A stretch of DNA of 64,000 nucleotides, from the NCBI RefSeq assembly GCF_029784135.1, contig NC_073745.1, positions 65,091,210 to 65,155,209 of the forward strand. The letters run 5' to 3'. The position numbers and the translations under genes are program-made. Origin of the DNA: Toxorhynchites rutilus septentrionalis. Its lineage: Eukaryota; Arthropoda; Insecta; Diptera; Culicidae. Of this stretch, positions 1 to 10,833 are shown in pieces (position 1 is the first letter of the stretch; the number at the start of each line of letters is the position of its first letter). The notes below the pieces were generated by a model. It was not told the origin of the DNA and searched no databases. It saw only the letters and a program-made list of their open reading frames with translations.

Positions 1-310
1 GCGAGCATTCTCTTCAGGTCTGCGAACAGAAAATAGTCGCTGGGGGCCAGATCGGGAGAATACGGTGGATGCGGAAGCAAGTCAAAGCCCAATTCATGCA
101 ATTACACACGAAATTCGGTTTTTTTCCATTTTTTCCACAATAACAAAAGTTGCTTCACTCTCAATGCTGTAACTCAGGAATCAATCGGCCGATTGCTGTC
201 AAATTTTGGCACGTATTCATTGAAAGATGGTGCTTTGTGATAGTTGAGTATATTTTTGCAAGAGGCGCGATCTAGACGTCAACCTTATGAACTTTTCAGC
301 CGAACTGTTA
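1..310 (-). pseudogene. Internally deleted mariner transposon fragment
   Basis: On the minus strand, the first ~95 bases encode the C-terminal catalytic block of a mariner transposase, with the motif HPPYSPDLAPSDYFLF containing the third catalytic Asp of the DD34D triad. Immediately beyond, still on the minus strand, an ATG at 129 opens a short mariner-like N-terminus (MEKNRISCVIA), followed by AT-rich sequence resembling a transposon 5' region up to about 300. N-terminal and C-terminal coding pieces are therefore joined directly near 91-105, and the middle of the gene, with the first two catalytic Asp residues, is missing. The copy cannot make active enzyme. The element continues off the left edge of the window, so its terminal repeats cannot be judged. 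The family call is firm; the subfamily is not assigned. Confidence 0.75.
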
Positions 311-408
311 AAGTAACCATTTATAAGATTTTGTACACAACCTAAAAAAATATACCAAATAGCAGAGGAATTCGAAGAATAATTCAATCACATTGTAACT
401 ATATCTGG

Positions 409-478
409 AACACTTCTTCTTCTTCTTCTTTGTTTTTAAGAGGCTTTAAACTTTGCAGTTCATTCGCCTCTATCTGGA
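409..478 (+). repeat. (CTT)n run plus dispersed repeat tail
   Basis: A CTT microsatellite is followed by a segment reading AAACTTTGCAGTTCATTCGC. A related CTT-rich run followed by AACTTTGCAGTTTATTCAC occurs at 51998-52050, so this is probably the conserved tail of a dispersed repeat. The family is not identified. A shorter (CTT)n tract also occurs at 43784-43808. Confidence 0.45.
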
Positions 479-727
479 ACACAGAAACACAGGTATTTTT
501 ATCACATCGATAAAGCTAAAAGATTTATCAATAGGTCCAAAGATAATTTAGCCCGAAATCCTTGATTGAAAGTAGTAGAAGGGAAAGGACCGACTTCCGT
601 AGATCCTTTTCCATGGTTTCATCTGAAAGTCACTGGAAACCTTGTTGAGTATTGAATAATAATGCAAAATGAGACCCTTCTAGAAAAATGAACTCAAAAA
701 TAAAAGTAACAAACAGTTCTTTTGTAT

Positions 728-1179
728 CGCTTAGTAAGCGATCGATCGTGAGTTCAAAACTCAGGACCCTCATTGACCATCTTTGTGTTGTTACAGAATA
801 GCTACGTCCACGCAACAATCATCAGCGATGGAGATCGATCCACGATCGAAATAAGATCGATTCATCCATACACTGCTCTGCTCTGCCAGACACATCGGGC
901 TACTGTTCTATAAATAACTCAACAATGATCAAACAACTGTCTCCGCTGTCCGGTGGTCCAACTGGATAATGGAAGAACAGAAAGAATACTCTTACGCCTA
1001 AATGGCTACTGTGTGAATGTACCATATGTAATGGTATAGAAGAAATACTGGCGAATGGCAACTGTGTAATGGACTAATTATAGATATGATAACCATGTGA
1101 CATGTACACGATTAAAATTCGGCTCTGTTACAGCTAAAATACTAATGAGCCTTAAATAAATAAATGGGATAAAAAAAAA
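728..1179 (+). mobile_element. tRNA-derived SINE copy 1 with 13-bp target duplication
   Basis: The 452-bp body starts in a tRNA-like head whose pol III B-box resembles GGTCGTGAGTTCAAACTC, and ends with AATAAATAAATGGGAT and an A-run. The 13-bp sequence AGTTCTTTTGTAT flanks it exactly (715-727 and 1180-1192), the mark of target-primed insertion. Compared with the copy at 40945-41409 it lacks about 32 bases of the head, including the A-box, so it is slightly 5'-truncated and probably inert for pol III. A Feilai-type mosquito SINE is possible, but this was not checked against a library. Confidence 0.85.
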
Positions 1180-1339
1180 AGTTCTTTTGTATGACAATAA
1201 ACATTATGCGATAAACTTGTTTTCTGTCTAATTTTGAAAGAAACGCCTGTGAATGTATCTTCGATTGTTTTTTGCATTAGCTTCCGGGAAAATGGCTGAT
1301 TGTATAATCACAAAAGTTATTCTTTTCATAAGCCCATTC

Positions 1340-1500
1340 TGAGGAGGCGATCTGGCGTAGTGGTAACATCCATACCTCTCACGCTAAAGGTCACGAACTC
1401 AAATCGCACTCCCGACATTCTTCCAAAAATAGAAGTAAAAGTGAAGAACCAGCCAAAATGTGTTGAAAGTCACTATAATAGAAAGAAGAAAAAAACTCAT
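1340..1500 (+). repeat. Second, shorter tRNA-like SINE
   Basis: A good A-box (TGGCGTAGTGGT, near 1354) and a B-box-like segment (GGTCACGAACTCAAATCGC, near 1389) lie about 35 bp apart, as in a tRNA gene. No tRNA cloverleaf or anticodon stem is evident. The downstream part ends in an A-rich stretch near 1500. It is best read as a short tRNA-derived SINE unrelated to the 450-bp family. No target duplication was found. Confidence 0.5.
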
Positions 1501-4222
1501 TCTTCCATTACTATTTAACATTGTGTTTCATAGTACGTAATATTGATTCAGTAGCACAAATTTGTTGCAACCGGTTAAGGTAATGAAAATAAAACGTCAG
1601 CCAGCATCACAAGCTGGATAAACAACCCGCTTAATCCGATCGCTAACGCTTTCCACCGTTGAATTCGACCATTTTCTTCGGTATCACTAGTGTAGAACCA
1701 AGATAGCATCGGTTCCGCAAACACGGTGTTGGTATGCAAATAAAGCACGACGCCATGGCGCGACCTCTCTGCGAACAGAACAGAGATAATCCAAACAAAT
1801 TACTGAACCGCGAGATCTGTGGCGGGAAATCGGCTCAAGTAGATTTACCTCAAATTTCATTAATTAATTCACACACGTTCGGCTCCGGATACCGTCCTCC
1901 ACTGGCACAGACATTTGGAGCTTTGAGCGGGTTATCACTTTCACTGATTTTGCTTCCTGACGGTGGATTCCCTTGTTGCTGGTTGACGTCAGAGACTCAG
2001 ATCACCATCGTCACACCCTTTCGCCACTTTGTCATAAAACAAACAACAAAAAACGCTGCGATCATCAACGTTCCATTCGCGCTTTTCCGGCAGGAGCGGT
2101 AATCCGTCTCGCACGATACACGTCCTCTGGATTTACATGAACCGAAAAAAGCTATCATTCGTGAATACCAATGCAGAGCTTCCTCATAAAAAAAAAGCTA
2201 AATCCATAGTCTGTGCTCAGGAGAAAAAATGCAATGCGATGGAAATGTGGCCCTCCAAAATACGAGACGAATGCGGCTTGCGGCCTTACTGGAAAAATCA
2301 GGTCAACCATAAGTTACACCAGCTGTTATCAGCGTTGGACATTGGATGCACTATTCGGTCACGAGGGTTTTGGTATTTGTGTTGGATCCGACGGACGGAT
2401 ATGTGCCCCATCCGTTTCGCTACAGAAAACTGCAACAGGATGTCGCGTTTTGTTTTTTCCTCTCAAACCTACGCTATAAAACAAGAGCATGACGAGTAGA
2501 AATTGAATGATTTTGGTTCATTCAGCGAAAGTCGTATAGTGTTTGAAATAATTGACAGAGCTTACGTGAATATTGCGAATTTATGCTAAAGAACGAATAA
2601 CATTCGCTTTGTCTACTGTGCAACGAGAGAACCGAATCGTTATCAAGAGCTATGGATCCAGATATGTCAATATTGAAGAACTCCAGTCTTATTATTTTTG
2701 AGTTGGATACTCTTAAAGTGATGAAACTTACAAGTACTTCGACCAATGCCAAGCACCTTAAAACATCTATGATATTAACCTTGAACTCTCCCAAATGGAT
2801 GCAACCCATCGGCCCATCGTTCAACCCTTCAAGATCTCTCCAAAACGATAGCTAAAGGCCGCATCACTCATCGTGTAACATTTACGAAACAAACCTAAGC
2901 TGAAACAAGCCTCCTCGCATCATTTAAACCACTTTAATCGGGCACATTCCATTGCCAGTGCCCACGCCGTAACTAGTTCCAACCGAATCGTTATCGCGGC
3001 GTTCGTCAGCTTTTAAAGAGGTTTCGTTGGGCAACAACAAAAAAAAGTTGGACAGAACCCAAGATTAGCTATCGATTGTGGTCTATTTTCTTTCACTTTA
3101 ATCTGATTGCAATTATGGCAGACAGTGGATGGAACGCGTTTGTCGTAAATATCGAACTGCTTTGAAAAAGGGCCGACGATGAGTTCAGGGGAACTCCAAA
3201 CCGTTGATGGGGGGACCATAAATTGGAACGAACCAGTCAATTGAACTCATATACCGTGAACCGCTTCGCGTTCGATTCCGGTAGTCGAGGGCTCAGCAAA
3301 TCGGAACATTTTGCTAATTTTCTCGTTACAATATGTGACGAATCGATTTTAATTACCAGCTTATTCACACCTTCAGGTGTGAATCATTAATTCACTCCCT
3401 CCCTGCTGATGCTGCTTCCACTACTGTTGCCCGGCGAACACTCGGCTCGGAAATGCTCTTTCCGTTATTGGTACCGAACGGGTCGTCTCCTCCCTCTGAG
3501 AACAGCATTTGTAAGCGTCTCACTTCCACCACAACCGCCGTAGTGGGAAATTGCCGGCTAATGTATCGAATTTCCTGCAGCAGCTTAGGTAACATCTTTT
3601 ATTGGGAAACACGTTGATGTATGGGAACAGAAAATCAAAAAAAAAAGAAGCAATGCTTTCGATTGAATACGATAAAATGCACCATTTAGTAGACCGTGTC
3701 GTGTAGATCTGTAATCCGACCTTGACGCCAGTCTGCAGCAGCTTGCTATCATACATGAAATGGGACCGAATTGGCCACGTCTGGAGCGGAAAACAAGAAA
3801 CTATCCCAAAATATTGACGATGCCAAGACGTGACATAATGCGAATAGCAAAAGGAAACAACTATCGATTTGCAGCCGGTTCTCAGGGAGCCGAGCCAAAA
3901 TGGACCGAGCGAACAATAACTTGAAATATGCTGACTTGAGGGCGCGAAAATATCAAATTATTGTCTCTAATTGATTGTTGTTTCTAGCATTCAAATATAT
4001 GTTCGTGCGTTTCGAGATTTCAAGTAGCATAGTTTCAACAATTAATATTTGATCGATTGAGAAAATGATACGATATCATTATCTTTTCGACAAAAAATAA
4101 AGGATCAGAGAGTGGAGTCGAAGTATCTTCGTGCAAAATCAACGCACGAAGATGGAATGTACCTCATTTTAAACCATCAACAACAAACGAAAGCTTAGAA
4201 TCGATTATTTCGAGAGTACGCA
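1501..4222. other. Unrecognised, repeat-poor stretch
   Basis: No transposon hallmark, convincing exon chain or RNA gene was recognised here. Open frames of up to about 120 codons occur (for example 1734-2102 and 2137-2499), but none has a family motif or supported splice sites, and they overlap in several frames. Base composition is richer in GC than the flanking repeats. A small hairpin, CACACC-TT-CAGGTGTG, lies near 3366-3384. It may be unique host DNA. Confidence 0.4.
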
Positions 4223-4224
4223 TA

Positions 4225-5495
4225 AAGGGTGTGTCACATCAAATTGTATCACGGAAAAAACGCTGTAGAAATTCGCCCAGTAGACCGATCCTTTTGAAAA
4301 TTTTAGACAGTAAAATAAAAACTATTAAACAACATTTGACATTTTCTTTTTATTCATACTTCGAGCCCAAGCCCGTATGCTCGCACCTTCCTCTTAACCC
4401 CGTCCATAAGGTTCTGTACAACGTCAGCTTGTAGTTTTTTTTGAACAGAAATCCATTTTCTCTTGAAGTCCGCCTCTGATTTGACAACTTTTGGGTTCTT
4501 CCGGAGGGCCTGCTTCATAATCGCCCAATATTTCTCTATTGGGCGAAGCTCCGGCGCGTTGGGCGGGTTCATTTCCTTTGGCACGAAGGTGACCCCGTTG
4601 GCTTCGTACCACTCCAACACGTCCTTTGAACAGTGGCACGAAGCGAGATCCGGCCAGAAGATGGTCGGGCCCTCGTGCTGCTTCAATAGTGGTAGTAAGC
4701 GCTTCTGTAGGCACTCCTTAAGGCAAACCTGCCCGTTTACCGTGCCGGTCATCACGAAGGGGGCGCTCCGCTTTCTGCAAGAGCAGATCGCTTGCCACAC
4801 CATGTACTTTTTGGCAAACTTGGATAGTTTCTGCTTCCGAATCTCCTCCGGAACGCTGAATTTGTCCTCTGCGGAGAAGAACAACAGGCCCGGCAGCTGA
4901 CGAAAGTCCGCTTTGACGTAGGTTTCGTCGTCCATTACCAGGCAATGCGGCTTCTTCAGCATTTCGGTGTACAGCTTCCGGGCTCGCGTCTTCCCCACCA
5001 TGTTTTGCCTTTCGTCGGGGTTAGGAGCCTTCTGAACCTTGTATGTACGCAGGCCCTCCCGCTGCTTGGTCCGCTGGACGAATGAACTTGACAAATTCAG
5101 CTTATTGGCGACATCCCGGACCGAACTTCTCGGATCACGTCTAAACTGCTTAACTACGCGCTTGTGATCTTTTTCACTGACGGTGCATCCATTTTTGCCG
5201 TTCTTCACCTTCCGGTCGATGGTTAGGTTCTCGAAGTATCGTTTTAGTACTCTGCTGACCGTGGATTGGACGATTCCCAGCATCTTACCGATGTCCCGAG
5301 TGCGCAGGATTAATTCACGACGCTCTTTTTCGTTCGACGACATTTTCCCAAATTTACGAAAAATTGACAGTGAAGCATGGCCAACGTGATCTATACACTC
5401 TTATCTGATTATAAGCGAAAGCTGAAGATATAATTCCTAAAAATTAAATTTCTACAGCGTTTTTTCCGTAATGCAATTTGATGTGACACACCCTT
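4225..5495 (-). mobile_element. Complete ITmD37E-type Tc1/mariner transposon
   Basis: The 1,271-bp element is bounded by inverted repeats of about 49 bp that begin AAGGGTGTGTCACATCAAAT at both ends and differ at only a few positions. A TA dinucleotide (4223-4224) abuts the left end. The right flank reads TG, one base from TA, as expected for a decayed TA target duplication. It contains one uninterrupted transposase gene. Near-matching ends plus an open gene suggest a fairly recent insertion. It ends only 47 bp from the hAT-like shell that starts at 5543. Confidence 0.9.
4354..5343 (-). CDS. DD37E Tc1/mariner transposase (ITmD37E type), intact
   Basis: This 329-residue transposase binds the terminal repeats and catalyses cut-and-paste movement at TA sites in the nucleus. 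Two helix-turn-helix-like segments occupy about residues 11-36 and 72-98, forming the paired-type DNA-binding region. The catalytic triad is visible as D139 (MDDETY), D232 (WPDLASCH) and E270 (RPIEKYW). The second and third residues are separated by 37 residues, which defines the DD37E group known as ITmD37E in mosquitoes. The start codon lies just inside the right terminal repeat and the stop just inside the left, and no frameshift or stop interrupts it. Length fits the family. Whether the protein is active cannot be told from sequence alone. Confidence 0.9.
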   Translation of the reverse strand: MSSNEKERRELILRTRDIGKMLGIVQSTVSRVLKRYFENLTIDRKVKNGKNGCTVSEKDHKRVVKQFRRDPRSSVRDVANKLNLSSSFVQRTKQREGLRTYKVQKAPNPDERQNMVGKTRARKLYTEMLKKPHCLVMDDETYVKADFRQLPGLLFFSAEDKFSVPEEIRKQKLSKFAKKYMVWQAICSCRKRSAPFVMTGTVNGQVCLKECLQKRLLPLLKQHEGPTIFWPDLASCHCSKDVLEWYEANGVTFVPKEMNPPNAPELRPIEKYWAIMKQALRKNPKVVKSEADFKRKWISVQKKLQADVVQNLMDGVKRKVRAYGLGLEV

Positions 5496-5549
5496 TGCAT
5501 TTTGTTGTTTTGGTACGGTTTGCTATGAAGCGTTCTCTAATTCAGTGGT

Positions 5550-7119
5550 GGCCAGGTATAGGCATGACGCGGGCCGCATCAAGGTTTTTCATCATAGCCG
5601 CGGGCCGCAATGATTTTTTTCCCACTGCTGTTTATGATATAGTGTGAAATATAAAATATAGATTCCACCGTTTTTTCTACGCCTAACTACAGTATTTAAA
5701 TTAGAAACCATTCCTGTTTTTTAATATGAAGACTTATAATATGATCACGGGTAAATTGGGTGTTCTTTCAGTCATTAAAAAAAATATTACAATATTCATT
5801 AATTTATATCAATATAGAAAATGTTAAAATACAGTATAATACAATATACCACAACGCCGTTTCGATTTTACCTAGACAATTTTTTTGAGCCAGTTTTTTG
5901 GACGCTACTGCTCAAATCGATTTCATTTGTTTCATAACGAAAAACTCAACTTCTCAAAAATATTCATACAAATGGATCCAGATAAAAAGCAACAACAAGA
6001 GATTTTTTTTAGTTCTGGAAATCGCGCTTTTGAAAAAAAATTAGAGAAGAAATTCAAAAGATCATGGGTATCAAATTTGTTACGCAGTTCAGAATCACAC
6101 TGCATTTTAATGAGTTACATCTGCATTTTTTAAGGGGCATGTTCATCAAAAAACTGAATGGAATAGAAAAAGTTTCATGAAATTTTTCTTGTGCTTTGAA
6201 ATTCCCAAATCTGTGAGAAAAATCAGCCTTCATCGCCTGAGGTGCGTCAACGTATTTACAAGCTGACGATCTTCGTCTGTAGGAGCCTTGAACTGCTGCG
6301 ACCATTAATTTGATTTATTGTAGTGATAACCTAGCTGACGATACTTTCACACTTTCATGCATCTTGTCAGAAAATGAGCAAAAATCAATTTTCTATTTGT
6401 TTTTCGAACAACATGAATATGCTTTCGTTTTTTTTTATTCGGTTGAGTTGTGAACCGATCTACCTTGCAAGCCCAAGTTCAAATTGTTCAGATGGCTTGT
6501 GATGTTCGGTAATGGTCCGCTATACGGATATGGTCTGCTTGGTTTTTGAAGTTCTCGCTTTTCGTTTTTGCTAGTGCTGGCTTTCTCTCTCTTATGGACT
6601 CACACTTTCATGCATCTTGTTCTTACTCTTATAAGAAACTTGGAAACATTGAGGTATTTGAGTATTAACGTCATCATCAAGGGTTTTTGTGTAATTTTTC
6701 CATCAAATGATGAACAGTTAATCCAAAGGCCCAACTCAGTGATCTTAGAATCATTAAATTGTTGAAAGTGATTTCAAATTTCAACTGATGTACTTTAAAA
6801 CAATTTGTATCGCTGAATCGAAAAAATGAAAAAAAAACCCATCAGCGTCATCAGAGCACAATTTTCTATTATGAATTATTTTTTTCGTAAATAAATTATT
6901 GTGAGGTCAATGTAATGAGGGCGAAATCCCCATCTAACGAGGGTGAGGTACTGAGGTGACGCAATCCGAGTCGGCCGCCGGCCCGGGCAAGAATGATACA
7001 TTTCAAAGCTAAAATTAACCGGGCAAACGTATACACTCCGACGCACGCTAACTAAAGGATTTTCTAAAGGACTTTTTCCTATGTTTCAAAATAACCGGGC
7101 AATCGGTTAACCCAATTAT
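5550..7119. other. AT-rich interior of the hAT-like shell
   Basis: After the left subterminal block the DNA is AT-rich with no supported gene. A 53-codon frame starting MDPDKKQQQ near 5971 could be the ruined start of a hAT transposase, but no zinc-finger residues can be traced. The phrase AACCGGGCAA recurs near 7017 and 7092. Nothing else was recognised. Confidence 0.4.
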
Positions 7120-8034
7120 TGACGTAGGACTACGTTTTACATTAAGGGTGCCAAATCAGAAAACAGGTCACGTTTTTATGAAATAAAGTTAACGTTAATA
7201 ACTATTTTCGCTGCGAACGGATTTTAACGATTTGTATACCAATCGAATTGGAAATTTTCTAAGATTTGTTTGATATGCTATACATTACAATCTCATAGTC
7301 TGTATATGGTTTAAATTGATGAAAATTGGAAGCATTCCCATTTCCCCATACATTTGTTCTGTCCATTTGGATGCTTTCCCGAACAGAACTGTCAATAACA
7401 AGCAACTTATGCAGCCGCTTGAATAGAAACAACGAAGGAGGATAGCGCAAAGAAAATATTTGCGAAATAAACTCCACGCTTGCATAGTATGTAAGCAGTC
7501 GCTAGCATAGAAGTATTGCATCTCCTCTGAGAAAAATTCTCAGAATCTTTCTGTGCCCGAAACAAAAAAGGTCGCTTATTCTGCTCGTTTTGTGTTTTAT
7601 GTTTCCCCTCGAGGTGTGATCGCTAGCGAATATTTCATATGAAGTGTGTTTCGATGTTTCATTTTTATCGCTGCAACTGTGTGCATCTGATAGACGAGTG
7701 TTTGATTATTGTTGAATGGCGATGCACGGAAGATGCCTCTCGTGAAATACTCAGTGCAATGCGTGCATTGATATGAAGAAACAAATTGCGACATATGACC
7801 AATTAGTGTATTGTTCTCGCAAAGGCATGAAAGAATCGTTGCTTCCTCTAAATGATTTAACAAAACCACGCAAGCCATTAAACCTTTTCAAAATCCCCTA
7901 ACGTTTTACTAAAAAGTTATTTATGAAATTTAGACGTAGTCGCAAATAATATCCGAATTGATAAACCAACAAATTAAAAAAATAAAAAGATTGCGTAGTC
8001 CTACGTCCTAAGTGGTCGTGTCTCGGATACAACC
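7120..8034 (+). mobile_element. Non-autonomous element A1 with GACGTAGGACTACG ends
   Basis: The left end carries GACGTAGGACTACG (7121-7134) followed by GGGTGCCAAATCAGAAAACA and an AT-rich body shared with 40291 onward. The right end carries GCGTAGTCCTACGTC (7993-8007), then GGTCGTGTCTCGGATACAAC. Both end types recur elsewhere in the window (35.3-46.7 kb). No coding capacity is apparent. Boundaries are approximate because no target duplication was recognised. Confidence 0.55.
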
Positions 8035-8070
8035 TCTCGAATTATTTTTAAAATCAGTACTGGTGCTAAG

Positions 8071-8545
8071 CTTGAGCTTGGGTAGACTGTACAATTCGTA
8101 GTTGCTCTCCGTGATTGACCTGAACCAACCAAAGTGCACATAGAACACACAGAATGACGCTTGGGACTAGCAAATCATTCTCGTTGTGCAATTTTCGGTG
8201 ATTCGAGCTTTAAATGGTCAATAAAGACGCCAGCCACGTCCTTACAGTCACCAGAGGAAGGAAAGGAATGTTAGTATGATATTCGCCGCCCGAAGGCCAG
8301 AAGGGTCGCCTCTATAGCGTGGTTCCCTAGCGTTTATCATGGAAAGGATGTGTGTTAGTGGGTAGGGTAAAAAAAATCAGGATTCACTGTGGTAAGTGAT
8401 GAGATTCTGTATATGCGGACTTTCAACCACTCGACGAAACGAAATCCTGAAAATCGATTATGTTTCGATTACCCGAAGGCCGAACGATATATTTTGGATC
8501 ATTGTGTGTCTAATTTCTCAATTCTATATATGTACCGGAAAAACC
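8071..8545 (+). repeat. Leader of the 5.2-kb insertion (repeat C)
   Basis: The first ~150 bases (CTTGAGCTTGGGTAGACTG onward, including GTAGTTGCTCTCCGTGATTG) recur with good similarity at 59781-59916. The rest contains CGCCGCCCGAAGGCC and TAGTGGGTAGGG and has no open frame worth calling. It is likely the 5' region of an interspersed element; its class was not identified. Confidence 0.5.
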
Positions 8546-9050
8546 GGAAAACCCTATGTACTAAAGCAAACATCGCATACTTTCTGATTCTTCGAATTTG
8601 TTATACTCGACGACGGAGAATCCATGAGACTCTGAGAAGGTCACCGGGAAAACCTCTGTACTAAAGCAAACATCGCATACTTTCTGATTCTTCGAATTTT
8701 TCATACTAGACGACGAAGAATCCATTAAAAACCTGAGAAGGTCACCGGGAAACTCTATAATAAAAGCGAACTTACAATACTCCTATGGTTTCTAATTATG
8801 AAATTTTTTTTATACCCGACGACGGAGGATTCATGAGAAGCCTGAGAAGGTTACTTTGAAACTCCTCTACAATAATGCTAACCTACAATATATTTCGTGA
8901 ACGCTCACGTCGCATACTTTATAATTTTTGATATATTTTTATATAATCAATGATGGAAGATCCAAGAGAAACCTGAGAAGGTCACCAGAAAACTCCTCTG
9001 TAATAAAAGCGAACCTGCAATACTCCTATAGTTTCTAATTAATAGAACAC
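8546..9050 (+). repeat. Degenerate tandem array, about five units of 100-130 bp
   Basis: Each unit runs from GGAAAAC.TCT.TA.TAAAGC through a CATACTTT or CAATACTCC segment, then CGACGACGGAGAATCCATGAG and ends in TGAGAAGGTCACC. Unit starts are near 8546, 8649, 8748, 8858 and 8989, so spacing drifts from about 100 to 130 bp. Later units are more diverged than the first two. Confidence 0.7.
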
Positions 9051-9687
9051 AACATGGAATGAGAGACAAAACAAACTCTTAGGTCCATCACTCGAACAAA
9101 TATCGATTGAATTTACGATTTGTTGAGTATGACAACTCGATATCTCCTGTACTTTGTATGCGCGCCAGCGAATCATAAAATATCATATAATCACGCGATG
9201 AGGACATTAACATCTACAAACCACGAGTAGAATCCTAAAGTTTTGAATGAAAAATCAAAGAAATAAACGACAAACATTGTGGAATAAAATGGAAAAATCA
9301 TAATATAATAATCCAGAACGAAATCTAAGTGAACCCATAATTTTTTCCAACAACTGAAATATTGTTGAACAATAAAAATAAAAATAAATCGAAATTTTAA
9401 GTTTTCCAAATTAGAAAAACTAATATATTCCACTACTCTACAACCATAATCGTTATAACCACCGATTAGTTCACACAATACATAGCATAACACGTTCGCA
9501 TGCTAACTTAAAACGATTAAATCTGATGATAAAGAACGATCTCACCAAAGAAATTTAAAACAAAATAATTTCCTGAGTGCATATTTTGGCCTTCAGCACT
9601 CATACAGTTTGTTATCCAATTAAAAGAATGGCCGCTGCCCGCTCAGGCCAACCATGCCGATGTTTTATGCAGTGATACTTTCACTAA
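9051..9687. other. AT-rich stretch before the palindrome
   Basis: No gene or transposon end was recognised. A minus-strand frame of 100 codons (9191-9493) is a Phe/Tyr-rich translation of AT-rich DNA and has no recognisable motif. Confidence 0.4.
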
Positions 9688-9810
9688 CCCAGATCCAATT
9701 ATAATCGAGCAGTTATCGATTCGATGTCGACCGAAACGAAGTAACGTGCTACAAAAATGCTCCCGTAGGCCGCACTGCCTATAGTTTAAGCTATAATTGT
9801 ACACGATTGC

Positions 9811-10225
9811 ATGTACAGAGCGAAGCGGCATCACTGTATCAAGTCTTATCTCTTTCTCTCATCCAATGACAGTTCATTCAAAACAATAAAACGTAGAATG
9901 AAATGGGTCGAGAATCATTTTCATCATTTTCGTAGGTACAATATTTGTTGTTTCTGTATCATAATTCATAATCTCTTTTTTTCCAGATTTTCTGAACAAC
10001 ATTAACAAAATGGGATACCTACATAATGCAGCAAGCAAAACACAGCAGCTCCAAGCAGTTGTTCGATTTATCCTATGGGCGGATTTCCCCAAATATTTTA
10101 ATTTCGAAGGAGAAATTAATAAAAATGCAGCAGTTGCAGATGAAAACGACAGTATGTATTTGTCGAAGCTCGTAAAAATGATATGTAGCCTAAGCACATT
10201 CGAAAGCTATGCGTGGTCACGGTAA
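9811..10225 (+). CDS. Candidate two-exon gene, left palindrome arm
   Basis: I do not recognise this protein. Exon 1 (9811-9931) opens with ATG. A 55-bp intron (9932-9986) has a GTAGGT donor and the polypyrimidine acceptor TCTCTTTTTTTCCAG. Exon 2 runs in the same frame from 9987 to a stop at 10223-10225. Joined, they give 119 residues. The central part reads QLQAVVRFILWADFPKYF and is followed by an acidic stretch. No signal peptide or known domain was seen. A second candidate donor (GTATGT at 10152) could lead to other splice forms and join the exons at 10.5-10.8 kb. The frame is the same in the opposite arm. It may be a captured host gene, a transposon gene or chance. Confidence 0.4.
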
Positions 10226-10497
10226 TATGAAGAGAACCGTCACAATAACGGTTACATAAAAGTGCTTGGAGTTGTGCGGTTATCAAATTGTATGCTAACG
10301 TTCCGGTTCTGCATTTCCATTCCAACGTATCTAACGGAATGCTGATAGCGCAACAATTGAAGATTATTAAAATTGATGCAAGGTTAATTCCTGCGAACGT
10401 GAGTAAACACCAGCTTTTGACTGAAGTTGCGTATTTCAATACATAAAAAGTAACAACCACCAGCATCATTAGGTAGATTGACTAACGGATCGTATAG

Positions 10498-10833
10498 ACT
10501 GTGACTTTCAACAAAGTCCCCGGATATTGCCCTTCAATGGAGGTCTAAATTTAAAGCTCTTACCAAGGAATGTACGGTATGAGTATTGGGTTTCTATCGT
10601 TGTAGTCACATATTTAATGGATTAATGTTTTGTTTCAGTATTGAAAATTGGAGTGATTGCGATGGCAATTTGTTATCCCATTCGCACCAAACAAACACAG
10701 TTTATTTGTGCAATAATATACTAAGATGTTTTTATTGTGAAACTCGCAAAAGTTTCCCGAAACAGGACGAGCGGTCAGCGTAAGTTAGGTTATTTTGTTA
10801 TAAATAACGATTTATAATTTTGTTATTTCCCAG
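10498..10833 (+). other. Additional exon-intron structure, left arm
   Basis: An open segment encoding DCDFQQSPRILPFNGG ends at a GTATGAGT donor (10577). A 62-bp intron ends in TGTTTTGTTTCAG (10638). The next exon (10639-10779) is open throughout in the matching frame (IENWSDCDGNLLSHS onward, Cys-rich toward its end), then a GTAAGT donor (10780) and a 54-bp intron ending TTATTTCCCAG (10833). Two more short canonical introns on the same strand as the candidate gene argue for one multi-exon gene. The link to the first two exons is unresolved. A GTGAGT donor near 10400 suggests one further exon. Confidence 0.4.

Noticed and set aside
1354..1410. Intact tRNA gene
   Set aside because: A- and B-boxes are present, but no cloverleaf stems or anticodon loop can be formed; a SINE head is more likely.
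8546..9050. Possible CRISPR-like repeat array
   Set aside because: Units are over 100 bp, drift in length and lack unique equal-length spacers; the context is eukaryotic.
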